DNA of 54,164 nt from an uncultured Clostridia bacterium (GCA_947630825.1 CANRJA010000013.1:1-54164); one strand, 5' to 3'. Positions 8,218 through 17,472 are shown, numbered from the stretch's first letter. Notes: a model not told the origin generated them from the sequence alone. Program-made: numbers and translations.

Positions 8218-9525
8218 TTGAAACTATATTCAAACAAAAAATACAACACTATAGCGGCTTATGTACTTATCGTTTTGGCAATCGGGTTTGTTATGATAGT
8301 AGCTGTGTTTAAATTCTCTACTATATTAAAAATACTCGGTACGATTGCGGATATTCTAATGCCTGTAATCTGGGGCTTTGCCATTGCATATATACTAAAT
8401 CCTATTTCAATGGGAATAAATAATCTCTTGAATAAAAGGTTATTTAAAAAAAGGCAAATGCCAAAACTTTCTGCAGCTATTTCAGTAACTATAGTTGAGC
8501 TTTTATTTATAGCTTTTATACTTGGCGTAATGTCGATAATCATTCCTGCTTTACTGAACAGCGTATCGGAAATTTTCTCAAACATCACACTTTTGTTCAG
8601 CAAGCTTCAGGAATACGCAAAGTCGCTGTTTTCAGATCACCCTAAAATCTACTCTTTTATTTCAGATAAAATCAGCGAATATTCAACAAATGCTGAAGAC
8701 TTAGTCGACAGAGCAGAGCCTATGCTCAATAACCTTGTTTCCGGCGCATGGGGCTTTTTAGGCTTTTTAAGAGACTTCGTACTAGGCGTTATAGTTTCGG
8801 TTTACTTCCTTTGCAGCAAGGATAATCTTCTTGCACAAATAAAGAAAATACTTCTTGCAAACCTTTCCAGAAGAAAATGTGAAAAGGTTTTTGAAGTATC
8901 TAAAAAGTGTCACAATGTTTTCGGAGGATTTATTACAGGAAAAGTTTTAGATTCACTCATTATAGGTCTGATAGCCGCTCCGTTTCTTCTTATACTGAAA
9001 ATTCCATACGCTGTAATGATAGCCGTTATAATAGGCATAACTAACGTAATACCGTTTTTCGGTCCGTTTATCGGCGCAATACCTACAGGACTTTTAGTTT
9101 TACTTGTTGATCCCGGAAAATTTATTCCGTTTGTGATTTTTGTGATTTTGCTCCAGCAGTTCGACGGAAACTTCTTAGGACCAAGAATTTTAGGCGACTC
9201 AACGGGACTTCCTGCAATATGGGTATTGATTTCGCTTTTAGTCGGCGGAGGGCTGTTCGGATTTGTCGGAATGCTCTTATCTGTTCCTACGTTTGCTGTA
9301 ATATACAGCCTTTCAAGAGATTCTATTGAAAAGAAACTAAAAAGGAAAAAACTGCCCGTCTCGACAAACTATTATAAGAACGATGTAGAACATCTCTATA
9401 AAACAAACAAAAGCAAAAAGCCTCTTACCATTGACGAGCTCTACGCCCTTGATATTCCGAGTACAGACGAGGCTAACGAAGTAGGTGACGCTGCATCTAA
9501 TCCTACTTTGGAAAAGATTGATTGA
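8218..9525 (+). CDS. AI-2E family transporter (YtvI/PerM-like permease)
   Basis: A 435-residue integral membrane protein of the AI-2E/PerM family (PF01594). Members include autoinducer-2 exporters and sodium/proton antiporters, so the substrate cannot be told. Hydrophobic segments occupy about residues 10-100 (three helices), 155-190, and 230-340 (several helices). The conserved segment FGPFIGAIPTGLLVLL is near residue 285. The C-terminal 60 residues are hydrophilic and acidic. The start is TTG at 8218, chosen because GGAGG lies seven bases upstream. A TATAAT at 8168-8173 could be its -10, but the -35 is weak. It is divergent from pcrA. Confidence 0.9.
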   Translation: MKLYSNKKYNTIAAYVLIVLAIGFVMIVAVFKFSTILKILGTIADILMPVIWGFAIAYILNPISMGINNLLNKRLFKKRQMPKLSAAISVTIVELLFIAFILGVMSIIIPALLNSVSEIFSNITLLFSKLQEYAKSLFSDHPKIYSFISDKISEYSTNAEDLVDRAEPMLNNLVSGAWGFLGFLRDFVLGVIVSVYFLCSKDNLLAQIKKILLANLSRRKCEKVFEVSKKCHNVFGGFITGKVLDSLIIGLIAAPFLLILKIPYAVMIAVIIGITNVIPFFGPFIGAIPTGLLVLLVDPGKFIPFVIFVILLQQFDGNFLGPRILGDSTGLPAIWVLISLLVGGGLFGFVGMLLSVPTFAVIYSLSRDSIEKKLKRKKLPVSTNYYKNDVEHLYKTNKSKKPLTIDELYALDIPSTDEANEVGDAASNPTLEKID

Positions 9526-9599
9526 AAACAGACTTTGATAAACGTCGGGGTTTTACCCAATTAAATTTGAATTATTTAAAATATAACTATAAAAGATTT

Positions 9600-9630
9600 A
9601 AGGCAGCCTTTTTATCGGCTGCCTTATATT
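9600..9630. terminator. Bidirectional terminator between the permease and lipoprotein genes
   Basis: AAGGCAGCC (9600-9608) pairs with GGCTGCCTT (9617-9625) across an 8-base loop, with T/A-rich flanks on both sides. It lies between two convergent genes, so it can serve both. Confidence 0.9.
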
Positions 9631-10104
9631 CTATTCCGCTTTTTCTTTTGTTAAATCTATTGAGAAACCAGAATCATTATTATCTACAATTACTTGAAAT
9701 AAAGTACCTCCATTTAGATCTGCTCCCCACAAATTTATTTTCACATCTCCGCAGAAATAATTATAAAGATTGCTGTCTGCTTCAATAACCATATGAGGTG
9801 CTTTGCCAAAAATATCTATCAAATCTGTCATAGTCGTTTTCTTGTTCAATTTAGATAGTTTTTTAGTTAATTCGCCTATGCTCATTTTTTCTAAAACTCC
9901 GTCGCTTTTTGTAACCTTTTCGGCAATTTGCTCAGCATTTTCTTCTTGATTACTTGCATCTTGACTATCGGTCACTTGCATAGAATATTCTTCTTGACTG
10001 TTCACATCTGAACCGGTCACTGAATTTTCCACGCTTTTCTTATTATTTGAACAACCACACAAAACTAACATTGCCATCAATGCCAATAAAAAAATTTTTT
10101 TCAT
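9631..10104 (-). CDS. Putative lipoprotein of unknown function
   Basis: A 157-residue protein with a lipoprotein signal peptide: MKKIFLLALMAMLVLCGCSN, with LCGC as lipobox and Cys18 as the predicted lipidated residue. A low-complexity Glu/Ser/Asp/Gln linker (about 22-65) follows. The small C-terminal domain (about 70-155) has the motif LNKKTTMTDLIDIFGKAPHM, similar in style to SmpA/BLIP-type lipoproteins, which compare short repeats with protein partners. That resemblance is weak. It has its own terminator shared with the convergent permease gene. Confidence 0.75.
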   Translation of the reverse strand: MKKIFLLALMAMLVLCGCSNNKKSVENSVTGSDVNSQEEYSMQVTDSQDASNQEENAEQIAEKVTKSDGVLEKMSIGELTKKLSKLNKKTTMTDLIDIFGKAPHMVIEADSNLYNYFCGDVKINLWGADLNGGTLFQVIVDNNDSGFSIDLTKEKAE

Positions 10105-10166
10105 TCTACCCCTTCTTTCAAAATAATATACTATAAAATTATTATAACATTTAATTTTATTTCTGT

Positions 10167-10201
10167 CAAAAAAATCACGCTCCGCAAAATACAGAACGTG
10201 A
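10167..10201 (-). terminator. Intrinsic terminator of the riboflavin S-component gene
   Basis: On the minus strand TCACGTTCTG pairs, with GU wobbles, to CGGAGCGTGA (10175-10201), followed by seven T residues. It lies between the stop at 10234 and the next gene. Confidence 0.85.
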
Positions 10202-10233
10202 ATTATACAAATATATTAATATTGATATGCTGG

Positions 10234-10914
10234 TCAACTATGCTTTACAAATTCAAAATCTCCACCAAGCAATACTATCATTACCGCAACTGAAATAATC
10301 AAAATAACACAAGCTGTAATAATTCCGCATACAGTGCGTTTATTAAGAGCGAATACGTTTTCTGATTTAGGCAGAATATTCATTGACCTAAGAGCCTGAG
10401 TAACAGGTTTGTAAAGTACAAATGTAAATACTGCGTTAAGCACACTTTTAATAAGATTAAAAGGCAGCAATAACGGCAAAATCATATTTGCAACCGTTTT
10501 AATATCAGTATGGGTATAAATAGGGGTAATTATCAGGTTTGCCAGCATCATTACAGCTGTTGTTGAAAATACCGCAGAAACAAGAGCAGCTATTGCACCT
10601 TTAAAGCTTTTATTATACTTGTAAATTAGAGAAGCCGTTACCGCAAATGCTGCACTGCCGGCAAAATTCATAATAGCACCCCAAAAGCCTGTGCTTGAAA
10701 CAGTAATAAGCTCAAGCAGAGCCTCTATAAATGCTACTGTGACCGCTGCAACAGGTCCGTAAATAAAGCCTGCAAGCGTGATAAACACGTCTTTAAAATC
10801 GAGCGTCAAAAACTGTACTCTAAAGCGGAACACAAAAAGACATATGTACCCCAATGCGATAAATAAGCCCAATACCGAGAGCTTTTTTAAATTATTGTTT
10901 CTTGTGTTTGACAT
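10234..10914 (-). CDS. ribU: ECF transporter S component, riboflavin-specific (RibU-like)
   Basis: Membrane substrate-binding subunit that takes up riboflavin together with a shared EcfA-EcfA'-EcfT module, which is encoded at 43.3-47.0 kb of this window. It has 226 residues with about six hydrophobic helices. The segment FLTLDFKDVFITLAGFIYGP (about residues 36-55) is typical of RibU. The family assignment is strengthened by the FMN riboswitch directly upstream on the same strand. AAAGGAT precedes the ATG. The C-terminal helix (about 195-218) extends past the usual end of some homologues. Confidence 0.9.
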   Translation of the reverse strand: MSNTRNNNLKKLSVLGLFIALGYICLFVFRFRVQFLTLDFKDVFITLAGFIYGPVAAVTVAFIEALLELITVSSTGFWGAIMNFAGSAAFAVTASLIYKYNKSFKGAIAALVSAVFSTTAVMMLANLIITPIYTHTDIKTVANMILPLLLPFNLIKSVLNAVFTFVLYKPVTQALRSMNILPKSENVFALNKRTVCGIITACVILIISVAVMIVLLGGDFEFVKHS

Positions 10915-11003
10915 ATCTAAGTCATCCTTTCTGATTATAAAATATATGCTTGCCTAAGTTAAATCTCAGGCAATTCTCCAAAAAATCATTAGGAAGGAAC
11001 ACC

Positions 11004-11034
11004 AAAAAACCTCTGAACATAATGCTCAGAGGTT
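11004..11034 (-). terminator. Terminator in the FMN riboswitch expression platform
   Basis: On the minus strand AACCTCTGA (11034-11026) pairs with TCAGAGGTT (11016-11008), followed by T residues at 11009-11004. It lies between the aptamer and the RibU-like start codon, so FMN binding most likely causes premature transcription termination. Confidence 0.9.
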
Positions 11035-11061
11035 TACTTTTGCATAAATACAAAAATACTG

Positions 11062-11181
11062 TCGTTTCTTCCATCCGGACTTTAACCGTCGGTTTTGGAA
11101 TTTCACCAAATCAGCAGAGATAAAATCTCTGTTCGTGGACTTTAACCACCGGTGTGGAATTTCACCACCCCCTGAAACTTA
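11062..11181 (-). promoter_or_regulatory. FMN riboswitch (RFN element)
   Basis: Read on the minus strand, the sequence contains the conserved aptamer segments in order: CAGGGGGUGGUGAAAUUCC, ACACCGGUGGUUAAAGUCC, CUGAUUUGGUGAAAUUCC, AACCGACGGUUAAAGUCC and GGAUGGAAGAAACG. The P1 stem, the five inner helices and the variable hairpin (CAGAGAUUUUAUCUCUG) can all be drawn. It stands before the riboflavin transporter gene and is followed by a terminator, the usual off-switch layout. Confidence 0.97.
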
Positions 11182-11220
11182 ATATTTATTTTGATTTCAA
11201 ATAGGCGTAGCTTTTTTACG

Positions 11221-11778
11221 CTAAGCCCTTTCCATATATTCGCCTGTTCTTGTGTCGATTCTTATCCTATCTCCGATTTCAATAAACAGCGGAACCTTTA
11301 TCTCTGCGCCTGTTTCCAAAGTCGCAGGTTTAGTGGCATTAGTTGCAGTGTCGCCCTTAAAGCCAGGGTCTGTTGCGGTAACCTCAAGCTCAACAAAGTT
11401 AGGAGGCTCAACGCCGAATACGTTACCCTTATATGAAAGAACCTTGCAAATCATCTGCTCTTTGACAAACTTAAAATTATCCCCAAGCTCAGAAGCATCT
11501 ATAGGAAGCTGCTCATATGTCTCAGGATCCATAAAGTAGTACAAATCTCCGTCTGTATAAGAATACTCCATATCCTTTCTTTCAACATAAGCCGTAGGGA
11601 ACTTAGCTGTCGGGTTGTAGGTTTTCTCAACAACCGAGCCTGTGATTATGTTTCTAACCTTTGCTCTTACAAATGCAGCGCCCTTTCCCGGCTTAACGTG
11701 CTGGAACTCAACTATCTGCATTACATTGCCGTCTTCTTCAAAAGTCATTCCGTTTCTGAAATCTCCTGCTGATACCAT
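11221..11778 (-). CDS. efp: Translation elongation factor P
   Basis: Binds stalled ribosomes at polyproline stretches and promotes peptide bond formation. The start chosen gives 185 residues, the usual EF-P length. It is the ATG placed eight bases after GGAGG; the longer frame starts at a TTG that overlaps the ribosome site itself. Domains are KOW-like (1-65), OB domain II and OB domain III ending [20 protein letters not shown] and [17 protein letters not shown]. The tip loop is VKPGKGAAF, with lysine at the modification position. It is the last gene of nfo-aroQ-pepP-efp. Confidence 0.97.
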   Translation of the reverse strand: MVSAGDFRNGMTFEEDGNVMQIVEFQHVKPGKGAAFVRAKVRNIITGSVVEKTYNPTAKFPTAYVERKDMEYSYTDGDLYYFMDPETYEQLPIDASELGDNFKFVKEQMICKVLSYKGNVFGVEPPNFVELEVTATDPGFKGDTATNATKPATLETGAEIKVPLFIEIGDRIRIDTRTGEYMERA

Positions 11779-11896
11779 AAATTTATCCTCCAAATAATTA
11801 TCATTTTTAAATTCTGCGACTCAATATTATAATTTGAATCTACAAATCTATAATATTATACCAAATATTTATTATAATTGCAACCCCTAAAATAAT

Positions 11897-12961
11897 CTAC
11901 AGTATAATCAGCTCTTTCGGCGCTTTTGTAAGGTTTATACAGCCGTCCTTTTTTAGCACAACAAAATCCTCAATTCTCACTCCGAACTCGCCTGCAATAT
12001 AAATTCCAGGCTCAATAGTCACAACAGAGTTTTCCAAAAGCTCGCAATCAGAGTTAGGAGACGCGTTCGGATACTCGTGTATTTCAAGTCCGACGCCGTG
12101 ACCGAGAGAATGACCGAAACAGTCACCGTAACCCTCATTGGTTATTATATCACGGGCAACGCTGTCAAGCTGACTTCCGATTAACCCTGCTTTTGCAAAC
12201 TTTATACTTTCTTTCTGTGCAGTTAAAACTATTTCGTAAATCTTTCGCTGCTTGTCAGTTGGTTCTCCCATACAGACCGTTCTTGTCATATCGCTGTGAT
12301 AACCGTCATAAACTGCCCCGAAATCCATTAAAACAAAGTCTCCACACTCAATCCTTTTATCACTTGGCACTCCGTGTGGCATTGAAGTGTTCTTTCCCGA
12401 CAACACTATAGTCTCAAACGACATCGCCTCCGCACCGTATTCAAGCATAAGGCTGTCAAGCCTTAAAGCTATCTCTCGCTCGGTTCTGCCGACCTCTATA
12501 AATTTTATAATATCATCAAAAGCCAACTCGGCAATTCTCTGCGCTTTTTCAATTTTTATAATCTCATCATCGCTCTTAACAGTCCGAAGGCTTGCAATAA
12601 GTCGGCTTAACTCCTTATCAGTCTTTATCTTACCCTTAAGATTTGCCTTAAAATCAATAAGTCCGCTGACTGTTAAATAGTCGCTTTCAACAGCAATAGT
12701 TTTTGCTCCGTGCTTTTTCAAAAGACTATTTATCTGATGAAAAAGCCTTTGCTGTTCTATAACCTCGCAGGTTGTGACTTTTCTTCTAGCCTTTTCTATG
12801 TACCGAAAGTCTATAATCAAATATGCACAATCAGGAAAAACCAAAATTGTTCCTGCCGAAGACTTCATATCGGTAAAATAACGTCTGTTCACATCTGAGG
12901 TTATTATTGCGCAGTCGCAGAAATCACCGATTTTAGACTGTAGTATTTCAATATTAGTCAA
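11897..12961 (-). CDS. Xaa-Pro aminopeptidase (M24B, PapA/PepP-like)
   Basis: Removes an N-terminal residue that precedes proline. The start taken is TTG at 12961, six bases after GGGAG, giving 354 residues; its TTGACTAA overlaps the aroQ stop by eight bases. The N-terminal creatinase-like domain spans about 1-125. The C-terminal pita-bread domain shows the five metal ligands in LMDFGAVYDGYHSDMTRT (two Asp), GHSLGHGVGLEIHE (His), TIEPGIYI (Glu) and FGVRIEDFV (Glu). The aroQ-pepP-efp order is the same as yqhS-yqhT-efp in Bacillus, which supports the identity. Confidence 0.93.
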   Translation of the reverse strand: MTNIEILQSKIGDFCDCAIITSDVNRRYFTDMKSSAGTILVFPDCAYLIIDFRYIEKARRKVTTCEVIEQQRLFHQINSLLKKHGAKTIAVESDYLTVSGLIDFKANLKGKIKTDKELSRLIASLRTVKSDDEIIKIEKAQRIAELAFDDIIKFIEVGRTEREIALRLDSLMLEYGAEAMSFETIVLSGKNTSMPHGVPSDKRIECGDFVLMDFGAVYDGYHSDMTRTVCMGEPTDKQRKIYEIVLTAQKESIKFAKAGLIGSQLDSVARDIITNEGYGDCFGHSLGHGVGLEIHEYPNASPNSDCELLENSVVTIEPGIYIAGEFGVRIEDFVVLKKDGCINLTKAPKELIIL

Positions 12962-13406
12962 ATTGATCTCCCTTTTCAAAAACCGCTTTCAACTCATCAA
13001 GACCCAAGAAGTAGCTTTTCTTGCCATACCCTGAAATCTGGGCTATGCAAACGTCTTTTATCACAGACTGCGACCTGAACCCCTCACGGGAGTGAATATC
13101 GCTAAGATGCACCTCGACCACAGGTATTTTTATTGCGGAAATTGCGTCTCTTATTGCATAGCTATAATGAGTATATGCTCCTGCATTGATCACAATTCCG
13201 TCAAATACTTTTCTCGCCTCGTGGAGCTTGTCAATTATTGCTCCTTCGTGGTTAGACTGGAATATCTCACAGTCAAAGCCTCGCTTTTTTGCATTTTGCA
13301 TAATCTCGTTATTAATGTTATCAAAACTGTCCGTACCGTAAATTCCGGGTTCTCTTTCTCCCAGAAGGTTCAGGTTGGGACCGTGTATAACTAATACTTT
13401 TTTCAT
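12954..13406 (-). CDS. aroQ: 3-dehydroquinate dehydratase, type II
   Basis: Dehydrates 3-dehydroquinate to 3-dehydroshikimate, third step of the shikimate pathway. The type II dodecameric enzyme is about 150 residues, as here when the ATG at 13406 is used (GGTGA five bases upstream). Motifs are HGPNLNLLGEREPGIYG (catalytic Arg and Tyr), NAGAYTHYSYAIRDAI, and EVHLSDIHSREGFRSQSVI with the catalytic His. It is separate from the aroBAC operon. It overlaps the next gene by eight bases, so the two are probably translationally coupled. Confidence 0.95.
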   Translation of the reverse strand: MKKVLVIHGPNLNLLGEREPGIYGTDSFDNINNEIMQNAKKRGFDCEIFQSNHEGAIIDKLHEARKVFDGIVINAGAYTHYSYAIRDAISAIKIPVVEVHLSDIHSREGFRSQSVIKDVCIAQISGYGKKSYFLGLDELKAVFEKGDQFD

Positions 13407-13424
13407 ATAAATCACCGTTTCTAT

Positions 13425-14279
13425 TTAATCCAACAACGAAAGATAATACTTTTTCATAGCCAAAGCGTCCTCTGCCTGAGTTCCCGAACTCTCACAGATA
13501 AATGTCGGAGACAAATTCTTCTTAGCAACAAGCTCCATAAGCGGTTCATACTTAGGTCCGTATGTATCGTCCTCAAATGTAAGATGCTTTTTCTCTCCGC
13601 CCGGCTCTGTGTACATTATCTTTGAAAAATGACTGTGAAATATTTTCAGTCTTTCGGTTCCCAGTTTATTCTCAATTTTATCAAGAATCTCCTCATACTC
13701 TGCTTTTCCCTTTATACCTCCAAAGGTTCTTGCATTGAGATGACCAAAGTCGATACACGGAATAAAAGTCTCATCTAAAGCGCAAAGCTCCAAAACCTCC
13801 TCCAGATTACCAAGCTGATTTACCTTACCCATTGTTTCGGGGCAAAAGTGTATGTCGCCCAATCCTTTTGATACTATCTCAGACCTCGCACGGGTAAGCG
13901 TATCTTTAGCAAGCTCTAAAGCCTCCTCACGGGTCATTTTTGCACACGAGCCTGCATGTATTATAATTCTGTCTGCGCCGATTCGCTTAGCAGCATCTGC
14001 GCTTTGAAGTATGTAATTTATGCTGTTGTCACGCTTTTCCTTTTCAACACTCGAAAGAGATATAAAATACGGTGCGTGAAGTGATAACTTAATTCCGAAT
14101 TTCTCTGCATTTTCACAAAGAGCAAAAGCCGTATTGTCAGATACCCTAACTCCCTTTCCGCACTGATATTCATAAGCGTCTATACCAAGCTCTTTTATAA
14201 ACTTCGGAGCGTCAACAGAGCTTTTATATTTAGCTGAAAAACTGTCGCTGTTTCCGGCAGGTCCGAATAGCGCCGACAT
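13425..14279 (-). CDS. Endonuclease IV-like TIM-barrel protein (apurinic site repair)
   Basis: An AP-endonuclease-2-family TIM barrel of 284 residues, using the ATG at 14279 with GGAAG before it. Metal-site segments typical of endonuclease IV are present: LHAPYFISLSS, RIIIHAGSCAKM, FCPETMGKVNQLG, CIDFGHLNAR, FHSHFSKIMY and FICESSGTQ. The likely job is cleavage 5' of abasic sites in DNA. Since the family also includes sugar isomerases, the assignment rests on these motifs and is good but not certain. It heads the operon with aroQ, pepP and efp, 18 bp before aroQ. Confidence 0.85.
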   Translation of the reverse strand: MSALFGPAGNSDSFSAKYKSSVDAPKFIKELGIDAYEYQCGKGVRVSDNTAFALCENAEKFGIKLSLHAPYFISLSSVEKEKRDNSINYILQSADAAKRIGADRIIIHAGSCAKMTREEALELAKDTLTRARSEIVSKGLGDIHFCPETMGKVNQLGNLEEVLELCALDETFIPCIDFGHLNARTFGGIKGKAEYEEILDKIENKLGTERLKIFHSHFSKIMYTEPGGEKKHLTFEDDTYGPKYEPLMELVAKKNLSPTFICESSGTQAEDALAMKKYYLSLLD

Positions 14280-14444
14280 AATAACACTTCCTTTATTGTT
14301 TCTTACATACATTGTAGCATATATCGAGGATATTTACAAATGCAATTTTATTCTATTTATTTTCCTGCTTATATTGCAATAGCATTATAAAAATAATATA
14401 ATATATTTATAATATTTCAGCATAATCAACTAAAAGTTTTCGCT

Positions 14445-14603
14445 CAAGCCTTTTTCAAAAGGCTTGCGGGTCAAGGGCGGAGCCCTGTCGCTGACGAACT
14501 GTCAGCGAAATTCCTTACGGAGTGCGCTCCGAAAAGGGTGAATTTAAAAATAGTCCAGTGGACTATTTTTAAAGAGGGGAAGCCCTGCAAGAGAGGGCTT
14601 CCC
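14445..14603. repeat. Hairpin-dense intergenic element: six consecutive inverted repeats
   Basis: The 440-base gap between divergent nfo-like and radA genes holds no gene. In 160 bp it has six inverted repeats: CAAGCCTTTT/AAAAGGCTTG (14445-14466), AGGGC/GCCCT (14474-14486), TCGCTGAC/GTCAGCGA (14488-14508), CGGAG/CTCCG (14518-14531), AAAAATAGTCC/GGACTATTTTT (14546-14570) and GGGAAGCCCT/AGGGCTTCCC (14577-14603). All arms are perfect. The rest (14280-14440, 14610-14700) is AT-rich with no clear signal besides the radA ribosome site. Confidence 0.9.
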
Positions 14604-14719
14604 TTAAAAAACTAATTTTCTATAGATTTTAATATGAAGTAAAAAGCAGGTTATTACTGTACAGACTTTTGTACAATTAAAAACATATAATTATCATAAC
14701 ATAAAAAACGGAGGTCATT

Positions 14720-16093
14720 ATGGCTAATTTAAAACAGGTTTACGTCTGTTCAAACTGCGGGTATGAAAGCTCAAAGTGGAACGGAAAATGCCCCAGCTGC
14801 GGTGAGTGGAACACATTTGAGGAAACAACTGCCGCTGTTGTAAAATCAGGCAGAAACACAACGAAAAAAACAGCCGACATAACAGGCGGTATAAGGTCGA
14901 TAAACGAGATCGACGGCAGCTTTGACGAGGTAAGATACAGCACAGGGCTTTCTGAGCTTGACAGAGTTCTCGGAGGAGGACTTGTAAAGGGCTCGCTTGT
15001 TCTTCTAGGCGGTGAGCCGGGAATAGGGAAGTCGACTATACTTCTGCAAATATGCAAAACCCTTTGCCAAAACAAGTCTGTGCTTTACGTTTCGGGCGAG
15101 GAATCTATGCGCCAGATAAAAATGCGTGCGGAACGTCTTGGCGTTTTGAGCGACAATCTGTATCTGCTTGCTCATACCGATGCAGAAGCCGTATGTGAGG
15201 CTGTAAAAAAGGAAAAGCCCGATATTGTTATCATAGACTCCATTCAGACTATGAACATATCGGCTATATCTTCCTCTCAGGGAAGCATAACTCAGGTAAG
15301 AGAATGTACAAACCTGTTTATGAGAACGGCAAAGTCTGAGGAAATCCCGTTCTTTATCGTAGGTCACGTCAATAAGGACGGCGCTATCGCAGGTCCTAAG
15401 GTTATGGAGCATATCGTTGACGCCGTTCTTTATTTCGAGGGTCAGAGAAATATGTCATACCGTATTTTGAGGGCCGTTAAAAACAGATACGGCTCAACAA
15501 ATGAGATAGGTGTTTTCGAGATGACCGATAAAGGTCTAATGGAAGTTGATAACCCATCTATGATGCTTTTGTCGGGGCGTCCCGTAGATGTTTCCGGCTG
15601 TTGTGTTGCGTGCGTTATGGAGGGTTCGCGACCGATTATGGCAGAGGTTCAGGCGCTTGTTGCAAAAAGCGGATTCGCCTCTCCAAGGCGAACCTCAACA
15701 GGCTTTGATTACAACAGAATGTCGATAATTATTGCGGTTTTGGAGAAACGTCTGGGATTTTACTTTGGCAACCTCGACGTTTTTATGAATATAGTAGGCG
15801 GCTTGAGGTTAGATGAGCCTGCCGCTGACTTATCAATAGCTCTGGCACTATACTCAAGCCTTACCGACAAAGTTATCCCCGATAAGTTGATAGCGCTGGG
15901 TGAAATAGGTCTTGGCGGAGAATTAAGAAGCATATCTCACATTACCCAGCGACTTTCAGAAATAGAAAGGCTCGGCTTTGAAAAATGCATTGTTCCGAAA
16001 AGTTCGCTGAAAGGCATTAACACTTCAAAATACAATATGCAAGTTGTCGGTACATACTCGATAAAAAACGCATTTAAAGAGGCGTTTATTTAA
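14720..16093 (+). CDS. radA: DNA repair protein RadA
   Basis: A RecA-like, hexameric branch-migration helicase that helps recombination. It has 457 residues. The N-terminal zinc finger is CSNCGYESSKWNGKCPSC (residues 10-27). Walker A is GGEPGIGKST (about 95-104), with VLYVSGEES and IVIIDSIQTM following. The RadA-specific KNRYGSTNEIGVFEM motif is near 253. The C-terminal Lon-like domain (about 290-457) contains VGGLRLDEPAADLSIALAL. The ATG has GGAGG upstream. It stands alone on the plus strand and is closed by a bidirectional terminator. Confidence 0.97.
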   Translation: MANLKQVYVCSNCGYESSKWNGKCPSCGEWNTFEETTAAVVKSGRNTTKKTADITGGIRSINEIDGSFDEVRYSTGLSELDRVLGGGLVKGSLVLLGGEPGIGKSTILLQICKTLCQNKSVLYVSGEESMRQIKMRAERLGVLSDNLYLLAHTDAEAVCEAVKKEKPDIVIIDSIQTMNISAISSSQGSITQVRECTNLFMRTAKSEEIPFFIVGHVNKDGAIAGPKVMEHIVDAVLYFEGQRNMSYRILRAVKNRYGSTNEIGVFEMTDKGLMEVDNPSMMLLSGRPVDVSGCCVACVMEGSRPIMAEVQALVAKSGFASPRRTSTGFDYNRMSIIIAVLEKRLGFYFGNLDVFMNIVGGLRLDEPAADLSIALALYSSLTDKVIPDKLIALGEIGLGGELRSISHITQRLSEIERLGFEKCIVPKSSLKGINTSKYNMQVVGTYSIKNAFKEAFI

Positions 16094-16101
16094 GCAAATA
16101 C

Positions 16102-16150
16102 AAAACAGAGACCGTATATGAACAAATGCTCATAATACGACCTCTGTTTT
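16102..16150. terminator. Bidirectional terminator between radA and ilvE
   Basis: AAAACAGAG (16102-16110) pairs with CTCTGTTTT (16142-16150), with an inner GTATATGA/TCATAATAC stem. The A and T arms make it usable in both directions for these convergent genes. Confidence 0.9.
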
Positions 16151-16193
16151 ATTTGTCCCTTACTCGAGTTGATAGACAGAAAAAATCTTACTT

Positions 16194-17276
16194 CTATTCT
16201 CTTACTTCTGTTAAGGGCACAACCCAACCAAATTCGTCAGGAATAGTTCCCCATTGAATCCCTGTCATTGTATCATAAAGCATCTGAGATACAGGACCGA
16301 TTTTGTTGTCGTTTATCGTCATAATCTTATCGTTCCATTTAAGGTGACCTACTGGTGAAATAACAGCAGCCGTTCCTGTTCCGAATACCTCGTCTAGCTT
16401 GCCGTCGTCGTAAGCCTTAGCGACTTCCTCAATAGAAATTCTTCTCTCCTCGACCTCGTAGCCGCGTTTCTTACAGACTTCTATTGCGGACTTTCTTGTA
16501 ATTCCCGGAAGAACAGAGCCTGTAAGCGCAGGAGTAACGATTTTGCCGTCGATAACAAAGAAAATATTCATTGAGCCTACTTCTTCAACATACTTTTGCT
16601 CTACGCCGTCGAGCCAAAGAACCTGCTCATAATCCTGCTTGTGAGCCTCGTCCTGACCTTTAAGAGAAATAGCGTAGTTAGCGGCAGTCTTGGCAAATCC
16701 CGTACCGCCTCTTACGGCTCTTACATACCTGCTCTCAACATAGATCTTAACAGGGTTAAGACCTGTTGAATAATAAGCTCCCGAAGGAGAAAGGATAATT
16801 ATAAATAAATAGTGGTCGGCAGGGCGAACGCCAACATAAGGGTCGGTTGAAATAATGAACGGTCTTATATACAATGACGCACCCTCTGTATGAGGAACCC
16901 AGTCCTTTTCAACATTAAGCAAAGCCATAAGACCGTCAAGGCAATCCTGTTCATTGACCTGAGGAATAACCATTCTCTCGTTAGAAACATTCATTCTCTT
17001 AAAGTTCTCGTCAGGTCTGAAAAGCTGAATTGAGCCGTCTTTTGTTCTGTAAGCCTTTAGTCCTTCAAAAATCTCCTGACCGTAGTGCAGACACATTGCG
17101 GCAGGTGAAAGAGAAATATCGCCGAACGGTACTATTCTGGCATCATGCCAGCCCTTACCCGTATCATAATTCATAATAAATATATGGTCTGTAAAGATAT
17201 TTCCGAATCCGAGTTTCGATTCGTCTTTAGGTTTGTCTTTTAGCTTGCTCGAAAGCTCATATCTGATGTCTAACAT
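16194..17276 (-). CDS. ilvE: Branched-chain amino acid aminotransferase
   Basis: A PLP enzyme of fold class IV that interconverts Leu, Ile and Val with their 2-oxo acids. The longer open frame starts 66 bases earlier, but the ATG at 17276 has GAGG upstream and gives 360 residues, the normal size. Motifs are [36 protein letters not shown] (with the PLP lysine), [20 protein letters not shown] and [12 protein letters not shown]. No T-box or leader was seen upstream, only a normal promoter. Confidence 0.95.
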   Translation of the reverse strand: MLDIRYELSSKLKDKPKDESKLGFGNIFTDHIFIMNYDTGKGWHDARIVPFGDISLSPAAMCLHYGQEIFEGLKAYRTKDGSIQLFRPDENFKRMNVSNERMVIPQVNEQDCLDGLMALLNVEKDWVPHTEGASLYIRPFIISTDPYVGVRPADHYLFIIILSPSGAYYSTGLNPVKIYVESRYVRAVRGGTGFAKTAANYAISLKGQDEAHKQDYEQVLWLDGVEQKYVEEVGSMNIFFVIDGKIVTPALTGSVLPGITRKSAIEVCKKRGYEVEERRISIEEVAKAYDDGKLDEVFGTGTAAVISPVGHLKWNDKIMTINDNKIGPVSQMLYDTMTGIQWGTIPDEFGWVVPLTEVRE

Positions 17277-17313
17277 TTTATAATACCTCTTTCTGAAAAA
17301 ATATATCGTAACT

Positions 17314-17342
17314 ATTATATACTCATTATATAAAAATTGCAA
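17314..17342 (-). promoter_or_regulatory. ilvE promoter
   Basis: On the minus strand TTGCAA (17337-17342) and TATAAT (17314-17319) are separated by 17 bp. The ATG follows after about 30 bases of leader. Confidence 0.75.
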
Positions 17343-17414
17343 TATCTATTGGCGAATTATTCGTATTTTTATAAAAAATATATAATTTTTGCCGAATTTA
17401 ACATCAATTTGCAG

Positions 17415-17460
17415 AAAACAAACAGCCCAGCCTTCATTTTATAGTGCAAGGCTAAGCTGT
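17415..17460 (-). terminator. Intrinsic terminator of yebC
   Basis: On the minus strand ACAGCTTAGCCTT (17460-17448) pairs over 13 bp, with two UG wobbles, to AAGGCTGGGCTGT (17434-17422), followed by TTTGTTTTC. Confidence 0.85.
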
Positions 17461-17472
17461 ATAAGTCTATAG

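Noticed and set aside
9522-9788. 88-codon plus-strand frame overlapping the permease stop
   Set aside because: It runs through the terminator and antisense to the lipoprotein gene; the composition is AT-driven and no family fits.
14313-14719. tRNA or riboswitch in the hairpin-rich gap
   Set aside because: No cloverleaf with a CCA-adjacent acceptor stem or known aptamer core could be formed; the hairpins are simple and separate.
17343-17472. T-box leader upstream of ilvE
   Set aside because: No T-box sequence (TGGNACCGCG type) or specifier loop is present, and only a short leader separates promoter and start.
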